Assembly (NCBI GenBank): GCA_002104905.1
Contig: MCFE01000259.1
Location: 1 to 64,000 of the forward strand
Length of the DNA: 64,000 nucleotides
DNA from: Basidiobolus meristosporus CBS 931.73
Taxonomy: Eukaryota > Basidiobolomycota > Basidiobolomycetes > Basidiobolales > Basidiobolaceae
Direction of reading: 5' to 3'
The notes under the pieces are model-generated. The model saw nothing but the letters and a program-made list of their open reading frames with translations. It had not been told where the DNA came from and did no database searches. This document shows, piece by piece, positions 22,761 to 35,229 of this stretch. The number at the start of each line of letters is the position of its first letter. The first letter of the stretch is position 1. The position numbers were made by a program, and so were the translations under genes.

Positions 22761-23631
22761 ATGGCTGCCAAGGTTCATAGAGAATACAAATTGGTCGTTG
22801 TTGGTGGTGGCGGTTAGTACCAAGCTCCGTATATACATCCAGGTCGTACGCTCAACTAGCTAACGCTTTTCTTGACTTTTCTAGGTGTTGGCAAATCTGC
22901 CTTGACCATCCAATTCATCCAGTCCCACTTCGTGGACGAATATGATCCAACCATCGAAGGTATGTTTATCTTTGAGGAGATTCGTTTCATTTACTAATTG
23001 TGGATTTTTTTTCCAGATTCTTACCGCAAGCAATGTATGATTGACGACGAGATTTCCATGCTTGATGTTCTTGACACTGCTGGTCAAGAGGAATACAAGT
23101 AAGCTTTCACAGAATATCGTGTGAGACTCCTTCCCCCTGACAGTCAAAAATCAATAGCGCCATGAGAGAGCAATACATGCGCACTGGTGAAGGATTTCTG
23201 CTGGTTTACAGCATAACCTCCAGAAATTCTTTCGAAGAAATAAGCACCTTCCAACAGCAGATTCTACGTGTCAACGACGTTGACTATTTCCCTATCATTA
23301 TCGTCGCAAACAAATGTGATCTAGAGAGTGAACGACAAGTGTCTTCCCAAGGTTTGGCATAGCTTCAACAAACAAGAGTGCGACCTTATATTTACTTTCA
23401 TTCCGTACTTCAGAGGGCAAAGACCTGGCTCGACAATTCGGCTGCCCTTTCATCGAGACATCCGCCAAGCAGAGGATAAATGTCGATGAAGCGTTCTATG
23501 ACATTGTTCGTGAAATCCGCAAGTTTAACCGGGAATCTCAAAGCGGGAACGGTGTGAACGGAGTTACTGGCGGCAACCAGTACAGCGGGGAAGAGTCTGG
23601 AGGAGGAGGCTGCTGTTGTATGATCATGTAA
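22761..23631 (+). CDS. ras1: Ras1/RasA small GTPase
   Basis: Five exons, 22761-22812, 22885-22959, 23017-23098, 23158-23351 and 23414-23631, encode 206 residues. G1 is VVVGGGGVGKS (Gly17 corresponds to Gly12 of mammalian H-Ras), the effector loop YDPTIEDSYRKQ is intact, G3 is DTAGQEEY with Gln66, G4 is NKCD and G5 is ETSAK. The C-terminus is a Ser/Gly/Asn-rich hypervariable region ending CCCMIM. CMIM is a CaaX farnesylation box and the two upstream cysteines are likely palmitoylated, so it should sit at the plasma membrane as a GTP switch upstream of cAMP or MAP kinase signalling. The [12 protein letters not shown] start is of Ras1 type, not Ras2. Introns are 57-72 bp; intron 4 uses the weak donor GTTTGG but must be removed because a stop follows. 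Confidence 0.95.
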
Positions 23632-26290
23632 AGAGATATTCTACCGTTTGTGAGCTACATTACGGATGGCAGGTATTCGACTGAATGTACCCAACACAAA
23701 ACTACGGCACCGAGATTAACAACATTTTATTTCGTCACTTTACAGATCTCCCACTACACCCCGAAGTAGGTTACAATTGTTTAGAAAAGATTTGCTAATT
23801 TATGTAAATTCTTTACCCTGCGTCTCTACATCATTATTGGTTTTTCTCTATCCTTGGGATTTCTCTTCATTTTCATTCATTTTAACAGGCGCGAACCTTC
23901 TACCCTCTTGTTCAGATTCAAATCACGTATCGCATCTACTGCGGTGTGCTTTTCGATGTTTAGACTTAGCGTACAGTTGGTTTCATTAAATTTCTCTATG
24001 CGAGCTTGCGCACCCACCCTTCTCGCCACTTCTATTCATAGTAAATACATATATAATGCACGTATTTCTCGGCCGATTCTTTTTGTGAATGACGTGTGGG
24101 AATCGGGGATGCTAGGACATACAATAACCTAACAAGGTCGCGACGTATCTTTCGACAACTCGTGCCTCCCTATTCCCTTGCATCAGGAACAGGAACCCTT
24201 TTGTAGCAGAGACATGGTGATCACTCTTGATGGCACTCCATCCCTAGGTGTGGACACCTGCAGATGATTTCCAACGATGAATCGAAGCCCTGCCATGCCC
24301 TTACATGATGCTCATCAAATCAGTGGGATCTTGAAACTCGGATCAGGGTAGTAAACAAAGCGAGCTAAGCATCCCAAAGGATCACACATGCCTATCCAAT
24401 GAAACTGCTTGAGACGAGTGGAATGGACCAAGGCCCATCAGATCGGTGAGGGATTGTTTACATCTCTGAATCACTAAGGCGTGCTGGTGTGGTGATAACT
24501 AGCATGAGACAATTGGATTGAGAGTGGGTCCCACAAGGGCCACAAATGTCGGATTGGTAAAGAGGCCTAGAATGATCTTCATCAATGGTTGTTTTGATTA
24601 TGCAATTCACCTCCAATGTTGTGGTGGAAGAGAGTGCACGATTGGCTCACAAAGCCCGATCTGATTATTTCTTGCTACCTTTTTTAACTCCTATCTTCAG
24701 CGAATCATCTCCAGCCCATGGCATCGAGCCGCCCTAAGGTGCCGGTCGTCGAGGGCTCCGGCTGTACCGATCCCAGGGTATTTTACCCAACACCGCCAAA
24801 AGCCGACTGCGGTTCTTTACTCATATTCAACCTACCAATATGCAGATGATGACACCGTACTGATGATGTGGCTCTTCCTAGGCTTATGTATTCTAGAAGA
24901 CAGATACTCCCAGAAAGGAATGCTTGCATGCATCTTGCAAGTATCCAACTTCATGTGGCGCTACTAACGTACTTATGTTGGATGTGTCTTTGCGCACCGA
25001 AGAAACCCATCCGGATTATTTCAATTGATACGAATCACTCCTGGGGGAATTCTAACATTTAGCATACGCCAAGCTTATGAATATCGAAAGCAGTGTTGAG
25101 CCCAACGCAATTTGTAGTTGGGGATGCCATTTCTCGGGCCTTCCGCCGTGCTTCCAAGACTGAGTTTGCCTACTATCATTCGTGCCGATCTTGGGTGACT
25201 GAACGGATAGACACCTCTATATTAGCTGTTGATTTGGTTGGTTCCGACTGAAGCCAGCAGTGCTCGCATTAATTTGCATCACTCAAACTTCGGCCTAGGA
25301 TTGGTTTTGGACCCAGCATAATACCGAAACTGGATCGCCATCTGTACTTAACCAGTTACCCCATGGACTTATTGGGGATTGTCGAAGCCATATTGGTATG
25401 TGCATACCTCACCAAGCTGTAGGCCAGTAAATTGATTCCTCAATTGGATAATTGCCAACGTCCCGAATGAATGAGTATTCTCATTCCATATGTATTTCTC
25501 CGAAAGCTGTACCATTGCAAATAAATCGTGCGGTTCACAGATCCTGTGGCGTATGCATCGATACGTTGGTATGATTTAACACTATCAATCCCCCTTGTGT
25601 AATGCTGAGGCCACCAATATTGGTCACAAAGCTATTAGAATCATGTGTGGTAAGTAGCTCATTTGGCACTGCAGTGCGCAGTCATATTGGGAATCGACGC
25701 TGGCGGTAATCAATGAATGGTGTGACTGACAAGTTGTTCCGGGGCAAAATGATGCCGATTTTGTTTATTTTCTTGGAACCATTGCCTGCAACTCTATGCT
25801 TGCACTTCCATATGGAGTCCTGTATACCTCGGGTCTACTCCGACCCCCGTTGAATGCCCCAGCATTATCTACATCGCAACTGATTTCTTACCTTCTACAG
25901 CCTCCTATTCAGCTGGCGAGTAAAATGTGGCGTTGCACTAAGCCTCATGCCTCTCATGCATCATTTCTGGGACATCTAGTATTGGTTTTACACACTTCGA
26001 GTTTTCATGAAAGTATTGACCAAGCATACTGTCATGTGGGCATAAAAAAAGGGTTGGAGCATCACCAGTATCCACAGACCGCCAAGTACACGTGAGTATT
26101 GAGCTTTACGTACAGATTAACAGAAATTGCCGAGGTGAAAATTCTTACCAGTTAGATATTCCATTTCTCTGGGATTTCCAAGTTGTGGAAATACAGGATT
26201 CGTGGTGCAACAGTAATATACTTCCATGGAAGATGGGGCGCTATTGTCACTGTATCATAGTGTTGTGAATTTCGTATTTACACCCAAATA
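23632..26290. other. ras1 3' region and gene-poor stretch
   Basis: The first ~400 bp probably hold the ras1 3' UTR. No gene recognised after that. A short ORF at 24719 (start MASSRPKVPVVEGSG) has a possible 68-bp intron but no recognisable product. Confidence 0.45.
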
Positions 26291-26294
26291 TTTA

Positions 26295-26550
26295 CATTAG
26301 CAGACACTTGGATCCTAGCTTATGAACTTGATTGTTTCTTGCCCAAATTCTTTGTCGGGATTCGCTTCAAGCATTTTCACCAAAAATGTCCGGCACTTGG
26401 AATGTGATATTTCGCAAGGCTGTCCAAAAGACCTCAAACTTTGCAAAAATGCTATTGCGACCTTTCTACGCATATTCGGCATGTAGGTTTTGTCAAGACC
26501 TAGCAAATGTATAAATACCACTTTTACATTCAATGAATTCTACAAATGGC
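26295..26550 (+). repeat. degenerate copia LTR (plus)
   Basis: Collinear with the plus LTR at 29132-29480. Shared blocks are TTGTCGGGATTCGCTT, TTTTCACCAAA, CTGTCCAAA, AACTTTGCA, TTTTGTCAAGACC and ATAAATACCACTTTTACATTCA. Both outer edges are eroded. Confidence 0.7.
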
Positions 26551-27113
26551 GATGGGAGAGCGCCTTTGGAAAGTCAATAGGGAGCATTATAGAAGCTTAC
26601 TAAGAGTTCTGCATGGTGCTGGCCTGAAAGTTTATGGGAATGGTGCCTATATTTTTAGGTCACCTAAACAATACATTGGGTACGTTGAGAGTTTTCACAC
26701 AAAGCGGTTTCTATGCAGGAAGGCAGTCAAGTGAAGTAGATGATTATGCTACTCCACAGGGCATTATTATCTCTGTGAGTTACCCAATGGCATTTATCTG
26801 GTAAGCCAAATTAGAGCTTAATTGTTGCATAAACCTGCCTAGGCACAGGCCCCATATGTAGCACTATCTACCAAAGAATAGCAGATACATAGTTCTCCTT
26901 AGAGTTACAGTGCAGTATGGGAAGCTCCAGTCTTTGTACAAGCTAATAGTCATATGCTCTAGAAAGCATTGTGGGTCCAGAATGCTCATACAAGATATAG
27001 CAACAGTAATATTACTAACTCCAAATATATTTGTACCTGAAAATGGACCAAGAATCTGAGTAAAGTGCAAGAGGACTACTAGTGATATACTTGCAGAATA
27101 CCCTACAAGATTC
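26551..27113. other. non-coding, AT-rich
   Basis: No gene recognised between the old plus LTR and the next copia LTR. Confidence 0.4.
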
Positions 27114-27460
27114 TGTTGTAAGAGTCTTTGAGATATTGGAAGTGATTTGGAGAACAAGTAGATTATGTGGTTTTCACTTCATGATTTATTGAATGTGAAG
27201 TAGCCTTTATATTTTTACATGCTCTTGGAATAACAAACATGTATAACAGGCATAGGAAGATCCCAAAAGTGTGTGTAAAGAGTTTGGGGCTCTCTGGATA
27301 ATGTTGAGAATTCTCATGTTCTGGGCATTTGATATTTTGGTGAAAATATTGCAAATAAATCCCAACAAGAAATTTGGTCAGTATTCTCTAAGATCTGTAG
27401 GTACTGATCCAAGTGACTTAGCTAGGTGAATACTTTGGTGGAATTCCAAATTTAACAACA
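27114..27460 (-). repeat. copia LTR (3' LTR of chimera A, minus)
   Basis: 347 bp, bounded by TGTTGTAAGA and ending TTTAACAACA; followed inward by CTGTCACTCAAC, the complement of the polypurine tract region. Confidence 0.85.
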
Positions 27461-29040
27461 CTGTCACTCAACTAAATGTTCACCCTGACTAGTCCTCATT
27501 TTGACCTAAAATATTCAAAGCTGTCTCTAGCAAGTGGTTTGGTAAATATGTCTGCAATCATATCATCTGCTGGAAAGTAAACTAAGCTATTCCCTATATA
27601 TTCATGTATGAATTGATGTCTAATATCTATGTGCTTAGCTCTAGCATGAAAAGTTGGATTTCTACATTATTGTATACACCCTTAATTATCTTGAAATACA
27701 GTAATAGCATTTAATGACATAAGCCCAAGTCTTTAAAAAGCTTTCTTAACCACATTGCCTCTTTTGTAGCCTCACAGGCTGCCATATATTCTGCCTCTGT
27801 GGTAGAAAGTGCTATGGCTGATTGCTTTCTAGAATTCAATCAAATTGCTCCTGTACAGTAGAGAATGGTGCATCCTGTGATGGATTTTTTGTGTTGTAAA
27901 TTTTGTCCCCAATTAGCATCTGAGTATCCCACAAGTTCCCGGTCTGAGTCCTTATAGATGTACCTTGAGCAAATATTAGCAGTTCCTTTCAGGTATCTAA
28001 AAATCTGCTAAACCACTCTAATATGATCAGATCCATGGTTCTGATTAAGCTGGCTGACAACTCCCACTGAATACAAGATATCCAGACATGCTCAAGCTTA
28101 ATATACATCAGACAGCTGATCATAGATTGATAAAGAAATTCTGGGCTTTCACATGGCACCAAGCTCTTTTGATTTGGTTGAGTTTTGACTAAGTCAGGGT
28201 TTGTCTCCATTGGGATAGCTGTCAGTTTACAGTCTTCCATTTGGTACTCCTTAAGTATATCTTGAATATACTTGGACTGGCTCCAGGTGCTTCTGCCTAT
28301 GGAGAACCTTATCCCTAAGTAGGAACTGAGCTCTCCTACATTGCACATCTTAAACTCCTTAGATAAGATGGATTTAGTCTCCTCCAGGGTCTCTTGGCTA
28401 TTGGTAGCTACCACATGATCATCCACAAATAGAGCTAATAAAGCTAATAGAGCTGGATCTCCTCTGTGTGGCTTATAAAAGATACTGTAGTCAGCAGTGC
28501 ATCTTTGGAAACTCAAGGAATTCAAATAATAGTCAATCTTGCAATTCCAGGCTCTTGGTGATTGTTGCTGACTCTATAGTTATTTTTTAGGCTTGGAGAC
28601 CAAATGGGGGACTGTCTTGGTCAACAAACACATCAGGCTAGTCCACATACACATCCTCATCAAGTTGCTAATTTAAGTGTGGTTTCACATCTATTTGATG
28701 AATAATCAACTGATATTTAGCTGCAATAGCCAATATTTATCTGATGGAATTAAAATTGGCTGCTGGTGTAAAGGTCTCAATATAGTCAAGTCCTTTTGTT
28801 TGAGAGTAACCTTTGGCCACAAGTCTTGCTTGATATCTTTAAACTGTACCATCAGCCATGTATTTTGTCTTGACAACCCATCTGCATCCAATTGATTTTG
28901 GTTAATTGGTAGCTTGACTAAGTCCCAAGTTTGATTTTCCATTTGGGCCTGAAACTTCTCAGTCATTGCAGATCTCCAAAGCTTTGTCTGAGGGCTATTC
29001 AGGGCCTCTTTTTATAATATGGGGCTCATCAACATGGACT
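27461..29040 (-). pseudogene. copia pol remnant (connection, RT, RNase H)
   Basis: Minus-strand frames carry RT pieces. The best is 27989-28525: FVDDHVVATN instead of the usual YVDD form, then TLEETKSILSKEFKM and SYLGIRFSI. Upstream (28706-28966) lies the segment MENQTWDLVKLPINQ; downstream are RNase H pieces broken by stops. It lacks gag, protease and integrase and is dead. It retains about 100 bp in the connection region that element B has lost. Confidence 0.8.
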
Positions 29041-29131
29041 GAATGTTTACCAAACCATTACCTAGAGACAAACCTGAATATCCTAGGCCAAAATTAGGAC
29101 TAGTCAGTATAAACATCTAGTTGAGTGGGAG

Positions 29132-29480
29132 TGTTGTGTGAGTCTGAAATTCCACTTAGATATCAACCTAACTTAGTCACGTAAATCATTACCTAAAAGT
29201 CTTAGAGAATACTGTCCATATTCCTTGTTGGGATTTACTTGGAATATTATCACCAAACTATCAAATACCCAGAACATCAACATTCTCAAGATTATCCAAA
29301 CAGCTAAAAACTTTGCACACATGTTCTTGGAACCTTCCTAAGCCTACTCTACATGCCTCTTATGTCAAGACCATGCAGATGTTTAAATACTACACTTACA
29401 TTCATCAAAGCATTGAGTGAAAACCACATAATTTACTTGTTCTTCAAATTGCTTCCAATATCTCCAAGATTCTTACAGCA
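29132..29480 (+). repeat. copia LTR (3' LTR, plus)
   Basis: 349 bp from TGTTGTGTGAGTCTG to TCTTACAGCA, preceded by GTTGAGTGGGAG (polypurine tract). Opposite orientation to the other two well-preserved elements. Confidence 0.85.
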
Positions 29481-30996
29481 TCTGGCACTCACAGCTCAAT
29501 ATAGCACTATTCAATGGAACAAGTCTATTGCATTTAGTATTATTTCTACAAAGAAGGTACTCATGCAACTCTGTGACACAGAGTTACAATACAGCATTGG
29601 AGTCACACTGTACAGTCTCTGAAGCACCACAACAGTGCCCAAAGATTAAGCCTAGAATAAGCCTCTCACAGCATGGAAGGTAAAGACTGTAACATATATA
29701 CCAATGCCTATAAATCAAAAGATACTGATAATTGCAAATACAAACAGTGTAATGATGATGAGTGGGCTGATATTTAGATGGCCATAAGAACCCTTGCATA
29801 GAATCATTCACAGGCAAGCTCACCTCCAGACTATGAGGAACTAAATACCTGTCACAATAAGCCTAACCTGTTTTGTATAGAATATCCTGTATTTAAACAA
29901 GTAGATGAATTCTGAGCCAGTGTTGGTGTGCAAAGAAGCTGCTTCCAAAATGGCAAAAACTACCAAAGGCAAAAAAAAGGGTACCAGTGCAAAAAACCAA
30001 CACCTTTGTTAAGAGTACATCTTAAGAAAGGATGGGGCACAAAATAAGCAGCAAAGTACTATCAGATACTCTAAGAAAAAACCATGAAAAGGCCAGCAGA
30101 ATATCATTGTTATATCAGCTGAATTTCAGCTTTCCAAAAAGTGATAACTCTCAATATCTCAGGTACTAGCTTTGCAACAGACAAGCTGTCAACCCACCAG
30201 GGGGAGACAAGGTCCCCTAGCATTCATTATGAATATGGTAAGCAGCTGCTCATTACTTCCACCAGAATTGCAACAAAGAATTTGAGGCAGAAACTGCTAC
30301 AGAACACCTACAAAATACACTCAGAGTACCAGCTGAACACTGGCTCAATTTGCATTGAGTTCCAACTTTGATATCTGTTATAAGTGGTAGTTTGCAGAGT
30401 TCCATCAAGGGAAAAGCAGGCAGAAATGGAAGCTTTGTTGCCATGTGTATCAATAAAAAGATGAAGTGCATTTTAAGAAGCACTCAGTCCTAGTAGTGGT
30501 GAAGGGAAAGGTGGATGAAAAGGAAAGTTTCTCTTCCCAGGCCAGAAACAGAGTGGTATAAGACAGAAGCTGCATTCTCAACTAGTCAATACTGTCAACT
30601 AAGAACAGTCCAAATCCCACAATGGCCAAAGAGTAAGACCAACAAGACAACTGCTATTTTCAAAATATGCTGAAGTGAAGCCAGTTAAAATACATGCAAG
30701 TGTTGTTGATGCACTTGTAGAGAAGTGCACTTCTCCTATCACAGATGATCCTAGTGACTTTGTTAGGTAGGTATTGTAGTATAATTACAAAATTTACAAC
30801 CATTAGTTGAGTGTGGGGTTGGGTTTACTATTAATACTGGGTATGGGGACTTGTATAAGCCACTATAATCTAGGGTTGAGCTTCATCTGAAGTTTTAATG
30901 GAAATGAACTGATAAATATATACTCAGTAAGAACACCGGTAAAGTTGGTAATTAAGGGGTGTAAAAGAGGCAATAGCCAATTAATGAACTCAAACA
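29481..30996. other. non-coding repeat-like DNA between copia elements
   Basis: No gene. About 29920-30340 shares blocks with 35830-36170 on the other side of element B; see the repeat entries. Confidence 0.5.
30060..30340 (+). repeat. dispersed repeat copy, left of element B
   Basis: Shares ordered blocks with 35930-36130, such as CTAGCATTCAT, an AATATG.TAA.CAG.TGCT stretch and TTACTTCCACCA.AA. It also holds CAGCAGAATATC and CAGCTGAATTTCAGC motifs. Confidence 0.55.
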
Positions 30997-31345
30997 TGTT
31001 GTAAGAGTCTTGGAGATATTGGAAGTGATTTGGAGAACAAGTAGATTATGTTGTTTTCACTTAATGATTTATTGAATGTAAAAGTAGTATTTATACTTTT
31101 ACATGGTCTTGGCATTATAAACACGTCAAATAGATTAAGAGAGGTCCCAAGAACATGTGTGCAAAGTTTGGGGCTGTTTGGACAACTTTGAGAATTCTCA
31201 TGTTCTGGGTACCTGGTATTTTGGTGGAAATATTCTAAGTAAATCCCAACAAGGAATTTGGTCAGTATTCTCTAGGATTTGAAGGTGATGATCTAAGTGA
31301 CTAAGTTTGGTGAATATTTAGGTGGAACTACAAATTCTTACAACA
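30997..31345 (-). repeat. 3' LTR of copia element B
   Basis: 349 bp, TGTTGTAAGA ... TTACAACA, next to the complement of polypurine GAGTGGGAG (31346-31354). Its first 112 bp are identical to the right LTR, and the rest differs at many positions. Confidence 0.92.
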
Positions 31346-31356
31346 CTCCCACTCAG

Positions 31357-32424
31357 CTAAATGTTCATACTGACTAGTCCTAATTTTGACCTAGGATATT
31401 CAAACTTGTCTCCAGCTAATGGTTTGGTAAATATGTCTGCAATCATTTCATCTGTAGGACAGTAAACTAAGCTAACTAAGTTACTCTCTATAGCTTCTTG
31501 TATGAAATGATGTCTAATATCTATGTGCTTGGTTCTAGCATGAAAAGTTGAATTTCTACCTAATTGTATACATCCTTGATTATCTTGAAATAAAGTAATA
31601 GGTGTTTTTTGACATAGGCCTAAATCTGTAAAAAGCTTTCTGAGCCACATTGCTTCTTTTGTAGCTTCACAGGCTGCCATGTACTCTACCTCTGTGGTAG
31701 AAAGTGCTATGGTTGGTTGCTTTCTTGAATTCCATGAAATTGCTCCTTTACAGTAAAGAAATGTGTATCCTGTGGTGGATCTTCTGTCTTCCAAATTTTG
31801 TCCCCAATCAGCATCAGAGTATCCCACAAGATCCTGTTCTGAATCCTTATAAGTGTATCTTAAGCAGATATCAGCAGTTCCTTTTAGGTATCTAAAAATC
31901 CGCTTAACTGCTGCAATATGATCAGATCCATAGTTCTGATTATGTTGGCTAACAACTCCCACTGAATATGAGATATCTGGACAAGTTCCAAGCATGATAT
32001 ACATCAGACTGCCGACCATAGATTGATAAGGAAAGTCAGGGCTTTCAGATGGCACCAAGCTCTCTTGATTTGGTTGAGTTTTGACCAAGTTAAGGTTTGT
32101 CTCCATTGGGGTAGCTGCCGGTTTACAGTCTTCCATTTGATACTTCTTTAGTATATCTTGAATATACTTGGATTGACTTAGGGTGATGGTCTGGGTGCTT
32201 CTGTCTATGGAGAACATAATCCCTCAGTAGTAACTATGGTCTCCTAGATTGGACATCTTGAACTCCTTAGATAGGCTGGATTTAGTCTCTTCCAATGTTT
32301 CTAGGTTATTGGTGGCTATAATAAGATCATCCACATATAGAGCTAATAGAACTGGATTTGCTCTATCTGGCTTATAGTATATACTATAGTCAGCATTACT
32401 TCTTTTGAAACTCAAAGATTCCAA
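31357..32424 (-). pseudogene. copia RT and RNase H of element B
   Basis: Two minus-strand frames separated by an in-frame TGA at about 32218. The upstream part holds YVDDLIIATNN, the RT catalytic motif. The downstream part (31357-32217) has SQSKYIQDILKKYQM, a TPMETN segment, GYSDADWGQN, ALSTTEVEYMA and DNQGCIQLGRN, then the typical HIDIRHHFI and DIFTKPL end. This is a complete copia RNase H domain. The upstream RT half is disrupted before 32424. Confidence 0.88.
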
Positions 32425-32636
32425 ATAAGAATCTATCTTGCAATTCCAGGCTCTTGGTAATTATTTGAGACCATATAGTGCCTTTTTAAGCTTGCAGACA
32501 AAATGGGGGTTATCTTGGTCAAGAAACCCATCAGGCTGTTCCATATACACGTTCTCATCAAGTTCTCCATTCAAAAATGCAGTTTTTACATCCATTTGAT
32601 GAATAAAAAACTTATATTTGGCTGCAATAGCCAATA

Positions 32637-33853
32637 TTAATCTGATGGAATTAAACGTGGCTGCCGGTGCAAAGGTCTCAGTATAGTCAAGTCCTTTTGG
32701 TTGATTGGTAATTTGACTAAGTCCCTAGTTTGATTTTCCATCAGGGCCTGATATTCCTCAGTCATTGCAGATCTCCAAAACTTTGTCTGAGGGCTATTTA
32801 GGGCCTCTTTTACAGTCTGGGGTTCATCAACATGGACTGAATAGGCATAGGCTAAGTTTGTACCCTCATTGATATAGTAATTTGGGCTATTTCTTGTCCA
32901 ATTGGATCTCCAGGCATTTGATACTGGAATGATCACTTCTGGGATATTCCTGGGCACTGATTCTAGCTGAACCACGGTTGTAGAGTCCTCTGGAGTGAAA
33001 AAATTTTCATTGTTTTGCTCTAATTCAATCCTGACAATTGGTGGACTTGAGATCAAATTTTTGTCATCATCTGATGTCATTCTTTGTGAAAATTTTGAAT
33101 TTTCATCAAACAACACATCTGTGGACTTGATCAGCTTCTTTGCTTTGGTATTGTAGAGTCTGTATGCCTTACTCTCATTGCAGTAGCCCAAAAATATGCA
33201 TTTTACACTTTTTGACTCAAATATTGACCAATTTCCGGCCAGTTTTTTGGCATATGCTGTACACCCAAATATTCTTTGATGTTCTGCACTTGGTCTGTAT
33301 CCATACCATGCTTCAAATGGAGTAGAATCACAAAGTATTCTGTTATAACTCCCATTTTAAGGTATACAGCAGTGGCAACTGATTCCGCCCAAAAATCATA
33401 GGATAATTTTTGATCATGGATCATAGATCTTGCCATATCAATTATTGATCTGTTAGCACGTTCTGCTACTCCATTTTGCTGTGGGGAGTATGGTACAGTA
33501 GTCTCTTGCTTTATTGCATGAGTTTTGCAGAAGTGGGTGAAGAGTTTTGAGGTATATTCTCCACCATTGTCAGAGCATATTTTCTTGATTTTTTCACCAG
33601 TTTCTCTCTCCACCATGGCTTTAAACTCCCTGAGCTTAGACAGAGCTTCTTCCTTTCTCTCCATGAAGTAGACCCATGTGTATCCTGTATAATGATCAAT
33701 AAAAGTGATTAAATATTTCATCCTGCCTAAGGATAAACTTTGCATAGGTCCACACAGATCTGAGTGAATTAGATCTAATTTTTTCTTAGTTTTGATTAAC
33801 CCAGAGCTACTTGAACGGTTGTCTGGCTTGTTTCCCATATATGCAGGCTTCAC
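32637..33853 (-). pseudogene. copia integrase and connection region of element B
   Basis: 33203-33853 carries the integrase core with the D,D-E residues in HSDLCGPM, CSDNGGEYT and PQQNGVAERANR, and then loses frame after VATAVYLK. 32637-33191 continues with the GYCNESKAYRLYN segment and the linker to RT (FWRSAMTEEYQALMENQT). At PINQ/KDLTIL about 105 bp present in element A are missing. The start overlaps the end of the gag-protease frame by 47 bp in a different frame, more likely a mutation than a programmed shift. Confidence 0.85.
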
Positions 33854-35198
33854 AGTGCTCCAGATTAGCTGGGGGATCTATTTTCACTCCAGAAATTAGC
33901 TGATCTTTGATCATTTTACACAAATAATCAAAATTGATGTGTCCAAATCTCCTATGCCAAAGCATTGGTGTTTCTTCATTTAAGTTACTTTTATTGGCTT
34001 CCAGATACAATGGAATATAAGTCAACTTGCATAGATTCTGATCTTTGATGCCCAAAGCAATATGAGCACCATTTTGATCAGTGATCCTGCATCCAGAATT
34101 GTCAAAACTGAAACTGAGTCCTTCTGCTGTGGCCTTGCTTACAGAGAGTAGGTTCTTGGCTATTTCTGGTATATAGAGTACTTCTGTAGAGGTCAGTGTA
34201 TGGCTTCCTTCACTGCTTCTAAGGCTTACTTGAATAGTTGCTTCTCCCACTGCATCAAGTGTTCTATTGTCACCCATGAAAACCTTCTTAATTGGAATTT
34301 CTTGATATTGGGTAAAAAGTTCTTTTTGGTGTGTAAAGTGTTGAGATGCTCCAGAGTCTATATACCACGTCTGAGAATCCTTGTTTGTGGTCATATTTAG
34401 TGCAGATATGAATAGTCTATCTTCAGTTGTTGCAGCATTTCCATATTCAAGCTTCTTTTGCTGATTATCTTTCTTTTTGAGACACCGGTCTGATGTGTGT
34501 CCTTTCCTTTTGCAGTAGTTACAAAACAGGTTGCTGTTGCCTTTGTAAGGTCTTGGGTACCTCCTTTGTTGGCTATCATTGCTTATTAAAGCATTTTCTT
34601 CTTCCTTCTTATTGGCACTTGATTTTCTTAATTCTTCATCCAGGAGCCTTCCATATAAGTAATTTAAGGTCAAATCTTCAGTTCTGGACTCTAGGGCTGA
34701 TACAAGGCCCTGAAACTTGTCTGTCAGGCTATTCAGGATGGTAACTATCACATCCTCATCAGTAGTTGGTATGCCCACAGATGCCATCTGATCTACCAGC
34801 AGGGTAATTCTGTTAATTAGATTTTTCATTTCTTCTCCTGGCAGCATCTTTGTAGTAAAGAATTTTTGTCTCCAATACATCTTCTTGGCAGCTGAACATG
34901 ACTGATAGGTGTCTTCCAATGCTTTCCAGGCATTCTTTGCCGTTTTTGCTCTTGAGCATTGAATTAGCAATTTGTCCTTGACATTAAGGCAAATGCAGTT
35001 AAAGGCACTTTGTTCTTTCTTCTGGTACTTTAAGGCTTCCTCTCCCACGTTTTTAGGAGGGCATTCTTCTCCCATGACAATATCCCAAAGGCCTCTTTCT
35101 TGTAGCAGCATCTTCATCTTCACCTTCCACACTTGGTAGTTAGATCCATCCAACTTTTCAGCAGAGGGAAAAATTCCAGTAGTAGCAGTAGTAGACAT
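33807..35198 (-). pseudogene. copia gag-protease of element B
   Basis: Likely start is the ATG at 35198; an ATG inside the primer site is less likely. The N-terminal part is a copia-type gag (FPSAEKLDGSNYQVWKVKM, then a UBN2-like region). The nucleocapsid zinc knuckle CNYCKRKGHTSDRC is C-X2-C-X4-H-X4-C. The aspartic protease has WYIDSGASQHF. A pre-integrase zinc region follows, with LWHRRFGHINFDYL and HCEACIYGKQ. The frame itself is open over its whole length; it ends at a stop just where integrase should begin. Confidence 0.88.
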
Positions 35199-35216
35199 TG
35201 CAGAGAGTGACAGCTT

Positions 35217-35229
35217 GGGGCTCATAACC
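35217..35229 (-). promoter_or_regulatory. primer-binding site of copia element B
   Basis: Directly inside the 5' LTR the minus strand reads GGTTATGAGCCCC. This is complementary to the anticodon stem-loop of initiator tRNA-Met, the half-molecule primer known for Drosophila copia. Confidence 0.75.

Larger units (their letters stand above)
27114..29480. mobile_element. copia chimera A: minus-strand element fused to an inverted plus-strand 3' end
   Basis: A 347-bp LTR in minus orientation (27114-27460) is followed by minus-strand RNase H, RT and connection sequences to about 29041. There the match to element B jumps into the opposite strand. From about 29041 to 29131 the sequence is the last ~90 bp of the internal region in plus orientation, up to the polypurine GAGTGGGAG. 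A 349-bp plus-oriented LTR (29132-29480) follows. Both outer edges are therefore 3' LTRs and the 5' LTR, primer site and gag are missing. No target-site duplication is visible (GATTC on the left, TCTGG on the right). Confidence 0.8.

Noticed and set aside
24719-24960. Short ORF with a possible 68-bp intron
   Set aside because: Joined frame has no likeness to any family and no second example in the window.
33807-33853. Programmed frameshift between copia gag-protease and integrase
   Set aside because: Copia elements usually have a single ORF, and this copy carries other frameshifts and a stop, so a plain indel is the simpler reading.
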